Shown: in pieces, positions 22,261 to 35,587 of the stretch
How positions within the stretch are numbered: the first letter of the stretch is position 1
Layout of the letters: each line of letters starts with the position of its first letter
Assembly (NCBI GenBank): GCA_021234155.1
Contig: JAJEKV010000099.1
Coordinates: 2,174,165 to 2,238,164, forward strand
Origin: Isoetes taiwanensis
Taxonomy: Eukaryota > Streptophyta > Lycopodiopsida > Isoetales > Isoetaceae
DNA: 64,000 bases
Reading direction: 5' to 3'
Notes under the pieces: model-generated
Databases searched by the model: none
What the model was told of the DNA's origin: nothing
The model's input: only the letters and a program-made list of their open reading frames with translations
Position numbers and translations under genes: made by a program

Positions 22261-23065
22261 GTTAGAACTCGCCTCTCTTTATGCTTCCTGTTAAATTTTT
22301 CTGTAATGAGTGTTCATTATATGGGCTTTTCTTATTGAAGAGAAATGCATGAGATAACCTTGTGATTACAGAATTAAAAAGGAAATCCTAACAAGAGGAC
22401 ATATGCTATCTTCAGAATTCTTAATTGACAGATCCTATAAAGACCTGCCTAAATGTTAAATTCGTGAAGGACCAGTTTAACTGTGCATTGGAATTGAACT
22501 CGCAAGGACGTGATTACTTAAACCAAGTTTCCCTTTCTTTCTTGCAATTACAAGCATTAAAGCAATCTCTAAGCTTTTTTGTTTTGCGAAATCTTAAGAG
22601 TCATTTTAGGCTTGGCAATAGTTGCAATACGTTGCTTTGCAAACTGCAAAATCGAAGAAGCCTGCTGCAGTCGTGATGTTGAACGTCTCGGCCAATGAGG
22701 GTGATGGGACAACTTACAACTAGTTGCATAGTGTTTTTGATGAGATCAGCTTCTGGCATTTCTGTCTGGTAAGCAATAAATATTGAGATATAGCTGAAGG
22801 AGCAAGATAGTAACACTTTCCAAATCACGGGTCTTGTTTCAAACTGAATTGGCACATGTCAAGTTTCAAATTTCATCCAAAGTATTCACCTCTCATGTTT
22901 GAATGTGTGTGCACCAATAATAACCCAATATTAATAGCTGTCTACTAGCTTTGTTCAATAACTGCATATACTATCTGCAACTTGCCTGGTTTAGATTCTT
23001 GTGGTTTTCATTTGTAGGTCCTTAGGTGCTACTAAGAAAAAGGTTGTGCAAGGAGGAATTTAGAA

Positions 23066-26000
23066 ATGGCAGAAGAACGTTTCTTGTCCCCTTCAAATCA
23101 AGGTAAGTGCCCATTCTCCACTAATATGTTTGGTATTTCCAGTTAATGCATATTATGGCAATATTGTCATGAAATCTTTTCTTTTGTTATTGCCAGTTTT
23201 TAATTTTGTTTCTTGCTTTCATGCAGAAATTAATATTGAGGACATCATACAGCAAGCACGTCATAGATGGCTTAGGCCACAAGAAATTTGTGACATTTTA
23301 CGGAACTACGAGCGGTACAATTTGACACCTAATCCAGTTGCACCACATAAACCTGAAAGTAATGCTCATTTCCTTATTTAATTATGCAAATTCGCAAATT
23401 CTAAACACGTGAAGTCTTGATATAAAAGCTTAACCATTTTTTAGCTTCTTGGCTGACGTTTTTAAGTTGTGTAGTTAGTCACTGATGGCACTGATAAAAA
23501 TTACTTGGAACAGAAAGCTTCTTATGAGCCATTCATATGAGAATATTCCTCCAGATTTTAACATGTAGGCTATGCAAAATCATGGTAAGTGACATGCTAG
23601 ACATGCACTTGCGGGTGTTTGCTTTTAATTATTTGATTCAACTGGTTGATCTTAAAATATCAGATTAAGACCTTATTTTGGTCGACACCTGCTCTCTTTA
23701 GCTCCTGGCTGTTCATACTTTACAATTGCATTATTGGTCTCAAAACCCCAACAGTCTTTCATAGACGCTAGTAAATCTTTCTTTCTTTCTTTCTGTATTT
23801 AGTTTCTCTCAAACGGGACCTGTTGTTCACTATGATAAAGATCCTGATTGGATGGAGATAACTCGTTAAATAGAAGTAGTTCGAAGATAAGGTCACAAAG
23901 ATAGATGGTGTCTTATTGCCACTGCTTGCTTTTTTATTGTTTCATGGACATGGCTGTGGTTTGAAGAATCGCTGATGAAAGAGTGAATCTTGGTAGCAGC
24001 CTTGGTTCCCTGCTTGAATGGAGAAGGCCGAGCCTTTGGCATTTGAGACTTGGCCTGGAGATTACTTCCTTGTGCTGGTTTTTCAGCCCTTTATGATAAA
24101 TGTTTGATTGGTTAACAGTAGTTTCACAAGGAATTTGACATGAGTGATCATTATGGGAATTCATGGTAGAAAATTTATGTGGATATTATCTTCAAACTCT
24201 CTGTCACAACAGCCCTCCTCGACGGCACATCCTGCACTATTGAGGTGGGCAGAACTGAAAATCCAATTAGAGTCAGTAATGACATAAAAAAAAAACGCAG
24301 TAACTAGTGTGGCATTAAATGCACTTTTATATCACTTATGTCTGGACCACTAAATATTCATTTTAATGCAGTCAAATCTGTAATTAGGGATTGCATATAG
24401 ACAGTTTTCTAAACTTGCTAGATTGAACTAGGACCTTTAACTAGGAGAATGCTTCTAGATGTTGAAAACTTGTGTATTTATTTGGTCTCATAGACTCCCG
24501 TAGACATTAATAAACCCTCCCTCCCTCCCTCCCTCCCTCCCTCCCTCCCTCCTAGATAGTTCTATAACTGACCTCCACTTCTTCAGGTGGTACACTATTT
24601 CTTTTCGACAGGAAGACACTGAGATACTTTAGGAAAGATGGCCATAATTGGAGAAAGAAGAAAGATGGGAAAACAACTCGTGAAGCTCATGAGCGGTTGA
24701 AGGTGAACGACGTTATCTAGAATGGCATTTCATCAAATGCAGCTTTTGAAATGCATTTTTGTTCCGGCAGGTTGGTAAGGTCAACGCCTTACACTGTTAC
24801 TATGCCCATGGTGAGGACAATGCTGAATTTCAACGCCGGAGCTATTGGTTGCTTGAAGGGTAATGACATGATATAAAGTTATTTTAATGTGATAGGGCCA
24901 TTTACTTATGGTGTCCATGATCTACCAGATGATGAGTAGCATTTACTGATTTCAATGTCTCCTCTGGTAAATTTCTAGGATAGGATCTGCTCCTGTAGTG
25001 AATTGATAGCAATACAAGCTCTCTCTCAAAAACAGAGAAATATGGAATTTTGTCCTGAGTTGAAGCCAATATTTCAACTCTCAGAACTTAAAGAAGTGGC
25101 CTAATTAAGCTTCACGTTTCCAGGCATAATAACCTTGTCTGAGCTACTTTGTTTTCTATATAAATAAAATTTAAATCTTGTTGAGCTCCCTCTCTATCTG
25201 ATGTATGAGCATTTTAGTGAAACAATTTAGTATTGCAGGCCACATGATCATATCGTTCTCGTGCATTATTTGGAAGCTAACCTGGTATGCCTTCCTGTAC
25301 ACTTCCTCATCGCATCGTTCACTTATATGGCATTGATATGCAACTTCAAATAACTTGTAACTGTATCAGGGTCCGCGGTCAAGCATCTACCGTTCCCTCC
25401 AGGAAAAGGAGGAAAATAGATTGAAGGAATTATCAAATTCACCTGATCTTGCTACACATTCTGAGTCGCCTGAAACTGGGTGTTCTGCATCTGACGAGCT
25501 TAATGGCATTCATGCCTTAGAATTTGACAATTTAGATGATAACGAAGGCTTTGAGCTGGGAGATCCAGGGTTTGATTCGTTCTTGGATGAACTTGAAACA
25601 GATAACTTGTTAGAGAATTTTGACCTCATGCCATCTAATGCAGGTATGGAGTTTGTTTTATTACTAATTAGGAATAGGATTGGTGCTGTTTTATTACTAA
25701 TTAGGAATAGGATTGGTGCATCCCATGAATGTGTGTTACAACCATAGATATGCATGCATAAAGTACGAACATTAGTGGGGCCCATGTTTTCCTTTGTCTG
25801 GTAATATTCTCCAGAATGATAAACCTCGTCTAGATTTAAAACACAAAGGCGCTTCTTGGGAATTGCCTAGCCTCTGAGTGTTATAAAAAGTGTGCATTGT
25901 TTGCTGGCTTCAACCTCTACCAACTTTAGACGTGTCTTTGGTTTCATGGATATCGTAAACGTTTGCTGCTTAGTCATCTTTTCCCTTCTGTAGGCCAATC

Positions 26001-29000
26001 ACGCAAGAAAGAACATTTGATGCCATTATCCTGTACTCACATTGCCATGAGACTAAAAGTGAGCTGACAAGCAGCAGTTGCTTCGTTATGCCTTATTGTC
26101 ATCAGGGCCGCAGCCATTTGCTGTCTTGTATGTGGGAGCAAGGACAACCTACATACAGAAATTAGAGCACTTCTAGCTTAAGCTCAAAAAGAATTATACT
26201 TAATGAGTATAGAAATGCCAGCTCTATATATGCTAACATAACTCATTTGAATGTATCGTTTTTCTTTCTTTCCAATTCATAATGTCTTACTCTAATTTCA
26301 TCTTAAATGTACTGATTCTGCACATATCATAGACGGGTATGAAGGGCAGCAGGCTATGATTTCGCCTATTGCTCCTTCAGAAGACTATGGTATTGAAAGC
26401 CAAAGATGGCGGGAGATGTTGGAGGAACTTGGAGAGCTACATCGTCCACCCATTGCTAATGAAAGCAAAGAAGCACAATTAAGTATTCTGGTGGAGGATC
26501 ATTTTAAAAGCAACAATCCTATATACATCGGACAAGATATCCAACCACAAACCGACCTCCCATGGTTGAAAGCTTCTGAAATTGCAGTCCAGGTCGTTCT
26601 TTCTTAAGCATAGTAAATCATTATGTGGAACTGGAACTTATTCTAACATTGGTCAAATTTCCAGACGATCCCACAATATGAAGCAGTGTGCAACCTGCAG
26701 CAAATTCCACTTGCCGTTAATTTGCTTGAGCAGGTTATTATTTTATTTAGAGAATTCTAGAATAATATTTTTATCTGACATGCCTTTCAAAAGAACAAAA
26801 ACAATGGAAGTAGTTCCCTATTGCACTAATAAAGTATAAAAGCGTTTTACCATGCCATCCCTTTGTACTGAGCATGTACATCGTGTTAAATACTCCTGCG
26901 CGTTGATTACCTTTTATAATCTGAAATATAGGAGAAATATGTTCATTTCTTTTTTAATTCATGTGACATTTCAAACCCTTGGCATTTTGCTTCAGGTCGG
27001 AGTTCTGTGGACTTGCAAATCATAAATACTAGCATAACCAAGTTACTTATATCATAACTATATACTCACTTTAATGGTATAGGATATTAGTCTGTTTTCC
27101 TGATCTCTATTTCCTGGTGATAATGAACTAGAGCCTCATATAGATCTTAGAATAAAATCGTCCCTCATGCCCTGTAGTTCTACGTAATAAAAAATCACTG
27201 ATGCATTTGAACTTTAAGCATACGACTCTTATATCGTCGACTTCATTGAAGAATGATTAGATAGTCTGATTTTTGCAGCCAGGCAACAATATGTTCCCTG
27301 ACCACTGGACTAAGATTGCGGAACAAGCACATACTACACAAGAAATTGGCCATAGCGATAGTAATGGTGGGCTCCAGCTGTTGAATGGTTCTAACACAGT
27401 TTCCACATCTGCTTCGGAATGTGGTAGATCTGGAAAATGGAACACGTTTTCTAGGAAAGACAGTTTCCAAAGTTGGGCTATGAAAGAATTTGGAGGTAGT
27501 AATGGCAATCTTGACGTTTCTACTTCTAACTCAGGAAATCCTTGGTCAGAGGACGAAGGCACTACAGAAGTCACCTCTAAGTATGGAGAGGGATTGCATG
27601 TTGGTATTGATGAAAGCTTAACGGTATCCCAAGAACAACAGTTTAGCATCACTGCTTTTGCACCTTCTTGGTCATTTGTTCGTAACACAACTATGGTAAG
27701 GAAGTTATGTATGCATGCATGACGTGGACTTAAGTTTTATGCATTAGATTGCTAACGAATTTTCCATTTTATTGGCGCAGGTTCTCGTGAGTGGCAAATT
27801 TCTCAAGTCTGTTAACGATCCATCTGCCCATAGATGGTGCTGCATGTTTGGTGAAATTGAAGTTCCAGCCAAATTAATTGGTCCAGGAGTTTTGACCTGT
27901 GAAACTCCTCAGCACAATGCTGGAGTGGTTCAGTTCTACGTCACATGTGGTGATAGAACTGCTTGTAGTGAGATTAGAGAATTTGAGTTCCGTGAAGGAC
28001 ATACACTAGTACAAGAATCAGAGCTGCCAGAAAAGGATGTGCAGCCTAAAGCTCCAGAAGAACTATTGATACAAATACGATTTGTGGAAATGCTGGTCAC
28101 GGCAAACTTAAGACTAACATCACAGAGGAAGGAGGGATTTGGTGATGTAATTCAAGCTTTAGAGAAGGTGAAGGAGGAAGTAACAAGTAAAGTTTTTTCC
28201 AAAGAACACATTGCAGAGAGGCTTCTCAAGGTTATGTTAGAATGGTGCTTACATTGGTTTTTAAGTGCCATTGATCCAGAAGGGAAAGATGCTTGCATGC
28301 TCGATGCTCATGGCCAAGGTTTGCTGCATATGGCAGCCGCACTTGGTTACGATTGGGCCCTAAACCCCATTATGAATTCTGGTGTGGGTGTTGACTTCAG
28401 GGACAATAAAGGGTGGACTGCATTGCATTGGGCCGCTTATTTCGGGAGGTAATGTGACTTACACTTCCTTTAATTACTAACTGCTGGAAAAGCAAGTACA
28501 AGTCTATCAAGATGAGAGAAAAGAAAGAGGACATTCTGGCCCCATTGAAATGGTCTAACGTTGTGAGTCGTCTCAGATCCTAGCATTTGTTTTGTAAATC
28601 TGCTACACAAGTGAATTCACACCTTTTAAAACCTACACAGTCATCTGTTCTGGGAGCAGGAGCTCACATATATATGCTCCTTGCTTTCTCTCCCATCTAA
28701 CAGACCTCCTATTATACCTATACACATAGATATATAATTGTACTTGGCTCTATAGCGACGAGCATGCAAAAATTCCCTTACTTCAGTTCTTCCTCCTGGT
28801 GCTCTAAACCTTCAAGTATTTTCTTTTGACTTCTCCAGGAGCATAGCCCACCCATGGGACCTGGAGGACATGTGAAGTCACTATTATAGAACATTATCCA
28901 CTAGACTGCATCTGGTCTCTTCTTAATTTGTATCAAAAAGGGCACGCTTCTCTCGTCTTTTGTGTACATTTCTACCAAGTTTCTATTCTGTGGGTTTGAT

Positions 29001-31164
29001 TTGAAGTTTCCTTGTCTATTTGAGACACAGAACTCTGACAATTGTTGCCCTTCTCAGGGAAAGTTGTGTTTTGAAGCTGTTATCAAGTGGGGCTACTCCA
29101 GGATGTGTGACAGATCCCACCCCTTCCAATCCAACTGGCTTAACATCATCGGACTTGGCTACTGGTTCAGGGCATACTGGGCTTGCTGCATTTTTGGCAG
29201 AAACCTTATTAACACACCATCTCAATGTCTTAACTCTCAAGGATGACGACATAAATGAGTTGCACTTCAGCTCTGCTGCTATAGCAGCTGAGGAGGCTGT
29301 TGAATGCTTGACTGGGAATTCAGATCCTCAACACCTTATAAAAGAAAAGGAGAACTCGACGCTTCTGCGAAGAACCTTATCTGCTGTTAGGAAAGCTGCT
29401 GTTACTGAAGCTTTGATTAATGCCAAATTTCGTCAATATTCATTACATAGAAGACTAATTAACGAACAGGAAGCTATTAACACAGATGAGCTATCTTGCG
29501 AACACATAGAAGATATCATACGAGAACAGTATGCCAAAACTGCACTTAGTAAAAAATTGCACACCTCGGCTACAAAAGTGCAATCCAAATTTCGTGGATG
29601 GAAAGCTCGAAAGTCGTTTTTGCATACACGGCAGCAGGTTATCAAAATTCAGGTATAGTGTGCAGATTTCACTTCCAGAAACTATTGTTTTATGTTGTGG
29701 CAGCTAAATAGTACCCTAACAAGCTGCCTTCCAATATGTTAATGATACAAGTGCAAGTGCATTTCAGAGTTTCTATTAGAGAGAAGATGGTGTTAAATCC
29801 TAAGGGTTGTTCCTATCCAACAAGTATTGAGTACAAGCTGTTATCTAGGACCCCGCAAAACCAAGACAAACTGAATAGTGTAGCAGAGAAACCTCCTTCC
29901 TCAGATTATGTGTACAAAGACATTAAATCACTATGCTTGATGTCTATACCCTGTATCACTTAAGAAGTTATAATAAATACCTCTTCTTTTGATCCTTGGC
30001 AGAAAGCCAAGATATCCCACCCAAACCTATCAAGAAGAAAGTTTTGTTAATGGATCTGTATATTTACAAGCACAGTTAAGATAGATAGGATCTATGATAC
30101 CAATGTCACTTCTATTAAATGCCAAATGATTATATACTTCCATTTCTTCCCGTTCCTTTGTTGTTTAGTGATGATTTCTTGCTCCTAAGCCAAGATCACC
30201 TGCACTTGGGCTCGTCCCAATTTCCTTGGTATCATCATGCACAAGATAGAGGCTTAAGTAGGCTGAATAATACTTGCATCATACAAGCGAGATCTAAATC
30301 GAAGTATTCTATCTGATCCACATGTCAAATTTCTTATCAATAATGTTTACCAATGTCAGAATGCTTGTAAAACTTGACCTTGTTCTTTAAAGTATGGAGT
30401 TACTTTTCTAATATTGCTCTTTGCACAGGCGTGCATAAGAGGGTACCAAGCACGCAAACACTACAAGAAGATATTATGGTCTGTTGGTATCCTAGAAAAG
30501 GGTATATTGCGATGGCAACGAAAACGGATTGGACTACGGGGCTTTCAAATTGACCTTGAGAAAATGTCAATTGACGATGGTAGTGAGGATGATTTTCTGA
30601 AGGAAGGAAGGAAACAGAAGGAGAAAACATTCAAAGCAGCTGTTGGAAGTGTGCAAGCCATGGTGTACTCAGTAGAGGCTCAAGAACAATATCATCGACT
30701 TGCACAAGGATCACAGCAGGAAGCCACAACTTCAACTGGCGCTGAGCTTCTGGTATGTATTTCTTCTCTTTGTTTTCTTAAGTTTTGCAATAATAAAACT
30801 AATACATGATGACCTTTTTCTGAGTTTGAATCAACTATGCATGGGTTAAAAAGATAACGAGATGAGTTAAAGGTACATAGAAGGTATAGAGCTAATTAGC
30901 CTATCTTCAACTAATCACACAGCTGTGTATTTGTAAACATTGGACATGCTTGATAAGCATTACAGGTACACCAAGGATCTTCTGTTATTAAAAGAATGCT
31001 ACAATCCTCGTGTTTCACTAAATCCAACATCTACTATGGACTCAATCGAGTATGGAGAATATTATCTTGATGTGTTTTTTCTTCATTTGTAATTGCAGAT
31101 ACAAAATCAGTACGTGAATCAAGTTCTTGATCCAGGACCTGCAGAAGATGATTTTATGTCTTGA
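23066..31164 (+). CDS. CAMTA: Calmodulin-binding transcription activator (CAMTA), 13 coding exons
   Basis: A calcium/calmodulin-responsive nuclear transcription factor. Coding exons: 23066-23102, 23227-23358, 24587-24702, 24771-24859, 25239-25284, 25370-25643, 26333-26592, 26665-26733, 27279-27695, 27781-28448, 29058-29652, 30429-30752, 31099-31164. All introns are GT-AG, phases agree, and the total is 3093 nt (1030 residues), normal for the family. Residues about 20-140 form the CG-1 DNA-binding domain (RWLRPQEICDIL, YFRKDGHNWRKKKDGK, HCYYAHGEDN, RRSYWLLEG). About 481-555 is the TIG/IPT fold. About 650-760 are ankyrin repeats (GWTALHWAAYFGR). IQ motifs lie at about 874-891 and 897-916, followed by the calmodulin-binding segment (LWSVGILEKGILRWQRKR, about 917-941). 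The acidic stretch in exon 6 may be an activation region. Nothing appears broken. Confidence 0.96.
24508..24553. repeat. (CCCT)n microsatellite in CAMTA intron 2
   Basis: About ten CCCT units, about 35 bp upstream of the exon 3 acceptor (exon starts at 24587). The same intron also has a (TTTC)n tract at about 23775. Confidence 0.9.
25653..25720. repeat. 33-bp tandem duplication in CAMTA intron 6
   Basis: Two copies of a unit containing ATTACTAATTAGGAATAGGA, directly after the exon 6 donor at 25644. Intronic and non-coding. Confidence 0.85.
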
Positions 31165-31998
31165 TTCCCGTAAAGTCTTTCAAGTTAGTTGAAAGGTGGG
31201 ACCTTCCCTTAAAAAAGGGGTTGGTTACTACTAAAAATAATGTAAATTATCTGTACCTTTAAAGGGTTTATGATCCCTTATATCATATTTTGAATCTGAA
31301 AGATAGGTTGTGTATTGTAAAAAAAGAGAACTAAGTTTTTTTGTTGTAAATATATATAATTTTGATTAGGGAAATAATTTAGTTCGCCTTTTGTTAGGCA
31401 AAAGAACTTTTAAAGATGACCATATTCATCGGAGGTTGGCATTGCACATATGGCGTATATGCTTATATGTGGCAATGATTTGCCATTTCTTACCTGCGGT
31501 TGATGGGAGGGTTCAGGAAATTCTGATACACCAAGCGGGAGCGTCAGATCTCAAAATTTCTATATTTTCTGTGTGCCAATTCTTAGCTTCAACCGGAACA
31601 ATTTTGACAACGAAATAAAAGTACCGCATATAGTATCTCATATATAGAATAAACATATAACAAGGGAAATAAATAAATCGTGTAGAAGACTGCTTTCAGC
31701 AAGATGTCCATTTCGTACACTAAAAAACCTCCTACAGATAACAGCGTTACAGAAATGGGAAGCAGATACGAGAACCGAAGAAGCTTCCAAACTGATTTAG
31801 CTTAGTCAGAAGGAAAAGATAGATTAATCACATGGAAATACCTGTAACTTTTGATGTTGTAGCTGTACCTGAGCCAACAATATCAATCATATTAGTACCT
31901 CAACCAAGCATTTGAGTCTCATCTGGCATATGAGTAGCCATTCAAGCTTGGCAATAGTTGAAATGGCTCCATTTCTATAATTTTAAGGTGTTTGAAAT
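31165..31998. other. CAMTA 3' flank
   Basis: Presumed 3' UTR followed by AT-rich spacer. The open frame 31391-31618 matches nothing I recognise. The poly(A) site was not fixed. Confidence 0.5.
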
Positions 31999-32011
31999 TT
32001 CATAAGAGCCA

Positions 32012-32147
32012 TCGCGGTGGTGGTTTAGTGGTAAGGCCTTGGGTTGGGGTGATCCCCACCAGGGTTCAAAATCCACTAGCTACTATCGGGTGGGAGACGT
32101 GGGTAGGTGCAAGTCCCACCAACCTTGCCTTCCAAAAAAAAAAAAAA
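32012..32147 (+). mobile_element. tRNA-derived SINE with perfect target duplication
   Basis: A 136-bp Pol III-type element. The A box is TGGTTTAGTGGTAAGG (about 32021), the B box is AGGGTTCAAAATCC (about 32072, one extra A relative to consensus), and it ends in a run of 13-14 A. It is flanked by identical 13-bp repeats TTCATAAGAGCCA (31999-32011 and 32148-32160), typical of LINE-mediated insertion. The intact duplication and A tail indicate a fairly recent insertion about 0.85 kb downstream of CAMTA. Confidence 0.92.
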
Positions 32148-32168
32148 TTCATAAGAGCCAAAGCGATG

Positions 32169-32218
32169 GCTCCATCTATTTGTTGACCATCATGCTCCAT
32201 CTATTTGTTGACCATCAT
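32169..32218. repeat. 25-bp tandem duplication
   Basis: Two exact copies of a unit reading GCTCCATCTATTTGTTGACC plus ATCAT, just beyond the SINE. Confidence 0.9.
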
Positions 32219-32798
32219 GCAAGCTGTTAAGCCATTGAAAATTTCACCTGATTTTTTAAGGTAATTTTATAATGATCTATTGATCCTTTAGCAAGTTAAA
32301 CCTATACTTCATGAAATGAATTCAATCTTTTGGCTACCAAAGAAAGAAAAAGTGGAAGTCGCAATATCACAATAGAAGTCTATGATATTGGCCGAATCAT
32401 TTGCCCAATTCACTTTTAAAGTCTACTTCCATCTCCATGAGCTATTCCTAGGCTTTTTTTAATTTCCCTAACCTTAGATCTGCTCTGAGAATCTAACAGC
32501 AGGGAATAGCACCACACCAATTTATGTTAAGGTGGAGTTGCGGCATGGATATGCTAGAATTGTAGGAAATGGTGTACCTCATGATGGGCTAGTGTGCTCA
32601 AGACAGCCATAGCTATACTTCAAAATTGTGAAACAAAATAGCTGCTCAGTTTCGTTGCTTCAAAAATAATGAGTTTTCTTTACTTTGAAGTCAAGCCGAA
32701 AAGGCCATAGCCCGTTTGAACAAAATAGGCACCGTGACCCATAAAGATCACGCCATCAAGGTCGTGACAATATGTCGTGGACTCCTCATGCCGAAGGT
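32219..32798. other. Spacer, nothing recognised
   Basis: Non-coding sequence between the SINE and the hAT-type element. Confidence 0.45.
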
Positions 32799-32806
32799 GT
32801 CGTGAC

Positions 32807-33819
32807 CATAGTTACCCGGAATGGGAGGGGAATGGGAACGTGGACCTAAAATTCGGAACGGGAACGGGAACAAATCGGAATTGGAATGGCCAACATTCGA
32901 ATTTTTAAAATCTAAAAACAGTTTTGGCGTTCCCTTTGCATAATGATCATTGTGGAACACTTAGAATTTAAAAATGATTCATAAAGACCGCTTTGTAGAT
33001 GGAAACATATTTAAACATAGTGTTACATCTATAATTCTAGCACAATAGAAATCTGAAATAAACAAGATAGGGAAGTTAAGCTTAGGCATTGAGGCCTTTG
33101 ACAAACAAAAAAAAATGCCTGTTGCAATATTTCCCTTCCCTTAGAAATAACGTTTCTCAAAATTAACAGTGCCATTTAATCTATTACAATGCAGCACTAC
33201 AAATTTCCATCAAAAAATAAATTCTAAAGTTTTGCAACAAGTTTTCTCAACTCTTTAACGCCCCTTAATGCTCTTAAACTTACTCCTCCTTTGCCGCCTA
33301 GAGTCTCTCACAAGTCATTCTTCAAGAACACATGGCTTCCTCCAAGGTAAGTCCCTCTGACTGAGCTGGGAAAACAAATCGAAATTCCCATCATCAAAAT
33401 GCAAAATGGATAGATTATAAATGAGATCGCAAATCGAGACATACAGCAGAGGAGGAACATAAATTAAACAACAAACAAGAGAGAGACGGTCACGAAACAT
33501 TTGTGTAGTCTGCTGCAGAGCATTTTATGTGTGTGTTTAGGAAAAACACTAAGCAAAAAACCATTGCCAGTTGCACCATTCCTTCCTACCAAAAAAAGAA
33601 GCAAAGAAGGGGGGAAAATGAACTATAAACCATTGATTTTTCTTACTTTTTTTGGGAACTTACTAGGAACGTCGTTCCCAAAGATGGGAACGATGTTCGG
33701 AATGGCGTTCCCTGTAACAAGCCGTCTGGAACTGGAACGTGGCGTTCCGGGAACGTAGAACTCTAGGGAACGCGTTCCGGAACGGGAACGCGTTCGAAAC
33801 GACGTTCCCGGTAACTATG
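32807..33819. mobile_element. hAT-type non-autonomous element (1013 bp) with GGAACG repeats
   Basis: An 8-bp direct repeat GTCGTGAC flanks the element (32799-32806 and 33820-33827). The ends are inverted: CATAGTTACCCGG at left and CCGGTAACTATG at right. Both subterminal regions are dense in GGAACG/CGTTCC words, most strikingly at 33658-33810. There is no transposase frame. The 8-bp duplication, CA-starting ends and subterminal repeats fit the hAT superfamily, as with the different element at 7756-8200. Its centre contains non-repetitive sequence of unknown origin. Confidence 0.88.
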
Positions 33820-33939
33820 GTCGTGACATCCTCATGCTGGGGTACTCCTTTGTCTTTTGATGCCTATTGCTGGAGACTTAGGGGTGGATCCTCCCTTCCC
33901 ATGAGGCTCCTTTCCCTTTCTATATTTCAGGAATAGTTC

Positions 33940-34760
33940 TGTGTCTTCGAACACAGGACTAACAACTGCTCTGGAATTGATGGTATTATTGTGGAGTTCT
34001 TTCGGAAGTATTCTTGGCTTGGTGAAGACGTGCATAATGCCTTTATTGATTTCAAGAGGCAATGACGATTGTATAAGATCCCTAATTCGGACTGCATTTC
34101 TCTCATCCCCAAGTATAAGGGGCCCTCTTCAATTTCAGACTAGCGCCCCATTCCCTTGTTTTTTGTTTAGAAGATCTTTGCTAACGCTGCCTGCGCACCC
34201 ATCTGCCTACGAAAAGGCGTAGACTCATTGCCTCGATTCACACAGATGCACACCATCTCCGAATTGAGACATGCAGATGGACTGGGGAGCCATGGCATGA
34301 AAGGCCTTGTCGATGCTGCCAAATGGGAGCCATTGAGGATAAATGCCATACCCTCCAAGGTTGTCTGGCATATGATAAAATCTGGGTACGCTATGCTGAG
34401 TTGGTCAGGCTTGGCTAGCCACTACATGTGATACTAAATATTGCTTCAGTACATATGTTGGAATCATACCTCTAGGAGGTCATGGATGCGCAAGGTCACC
34501 TATGTCCCCGGATGCTCGCCTGACTTGTATATGTATTACACGAAATGTATATTTGTACAATGACTTGCATATATATTACACATAATGTATATTTGTATAG
34601 TTTGACAACACTCTTATTATTGCCATGGTTTTTCCCTCGAAAGCCTTTCAGGACGGGGATTTTTTAATCCAGACAATAATTAGTCTGTTGCGCTCTCTTT
34701 TCGGGCCCATAGGCCGATTGGTCTCCGTGAACGATAAAAATCTATTCTATTCTATTTTAT
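33940..34760 (+). mobile_element. LINE fragment: RT start plus 3' tail
   Basis: Translation gives SGIDGIIVEFFRKYSWLGED, then a frame break, then ISLIPKYKG and RPIPL, matching the conserved start of LINE reverse transcriptase (PGxDGIxxEFxK ... IxLIPK ... FRPI). The element is heavily deleted. Its 3' end has a GGCCGATTGGTCTCCGTG region, then AACGATAAAAATC and a (TCTAT)n tail at 34740-34760, similar to the 3' ends of the two ORF1-only LINEs. Confidence 0.72.
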
Positions 34761-35005
34761 TCTCAAGGTGCCAATTCTTTGTTTGTGATTAAACTTACTA
34801 TCATATTGGCAATTTGAGACACAACTTATATCATACTACATGATTGAACTTAAGTAGTCAAGGCAAAAGACGATTGCAGAATTAAAAATAATTAAAATAA
34901 ATTAATAAGTCATGCCTTTTCAGACCTCACGGGTCATGGAGCAGCAACACAATACATCAATCTTATTATAGCTTAAGTAAAAGCTTTCTATGCATGTCTA
35001 TCTCT

Positions 35006-35525
35006 TTAATTACATCCTAGAACCTTTGGTTCCGTAGAGAACAATGCCTGTAAATTATTACAGCATATATAATACTGCTCGCGGACATTTTCAAAAGAAG
35101 GACAATATAATAAAGTATGAGCCTCATCTTCAACCTGCTGCATATCGCAAAGAAAACACAATCTCTCTTCTTTTGGAATCTTAGTCCACCTTCCTGTCTC
35201 AATATATAATCGATGTGAACTGGATTTAAATTGAGCAATTACCTGTTTCAAATGTGGATCTCATTATGATAGAAAGCAAGCCTCGAACCTTCTATTGTCT
35301 GAAGTTATCTATAGCTAGAGATTGTACCATGACTCGAGCTCCTACAATTGTAACCGGCCAATTTTCCGCAGAAATGCCCCATTTTCTTGCCAAAGACATC
35401 ACATCCTGATACCATTTAATGTTCGGATTCAAGCCCATTTTCGGCCATCTGCCATCATCCAATTTTCTCAACCTATTTACAAAATTAATTGTCAGAGGAA
35501 GGGCCTCTGCTTCTAAAGGTATCAT
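35006..35525 (-). mobile_element. LINE ORF2 C-terminal fragment
   Basis: Minus-strand translation reads WYQDVMSLARKWGI and then, after a frame change, SSHRLYIETGRWTKIPKEER, LCFLCDMQQVEDEAHTLLYC and PSFENVR. This is the zinc-binding C-terminal block of plant LINE ORF2 proteins (HRLxxETGRW...RxCxxC...EDExHxLxxCP). It is truncated at the left, and the gypsy LTR begins at 35588. Confidence 0.8.
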
Positions 35526-35587
35526 GTCTCGCTAACATAATTGCAAAAGGAGTTTGTGATTTAACCCCCAGCTCCTTATGTAAAAAA

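Noticed and set aside
28962-29246. 94-residue plus-strand frame overlapping CAMTA exon 11
   Set aside because: It is a different frame over the intron 10/exon 11 junction; the CAMTA frame continues the ankyrin region.
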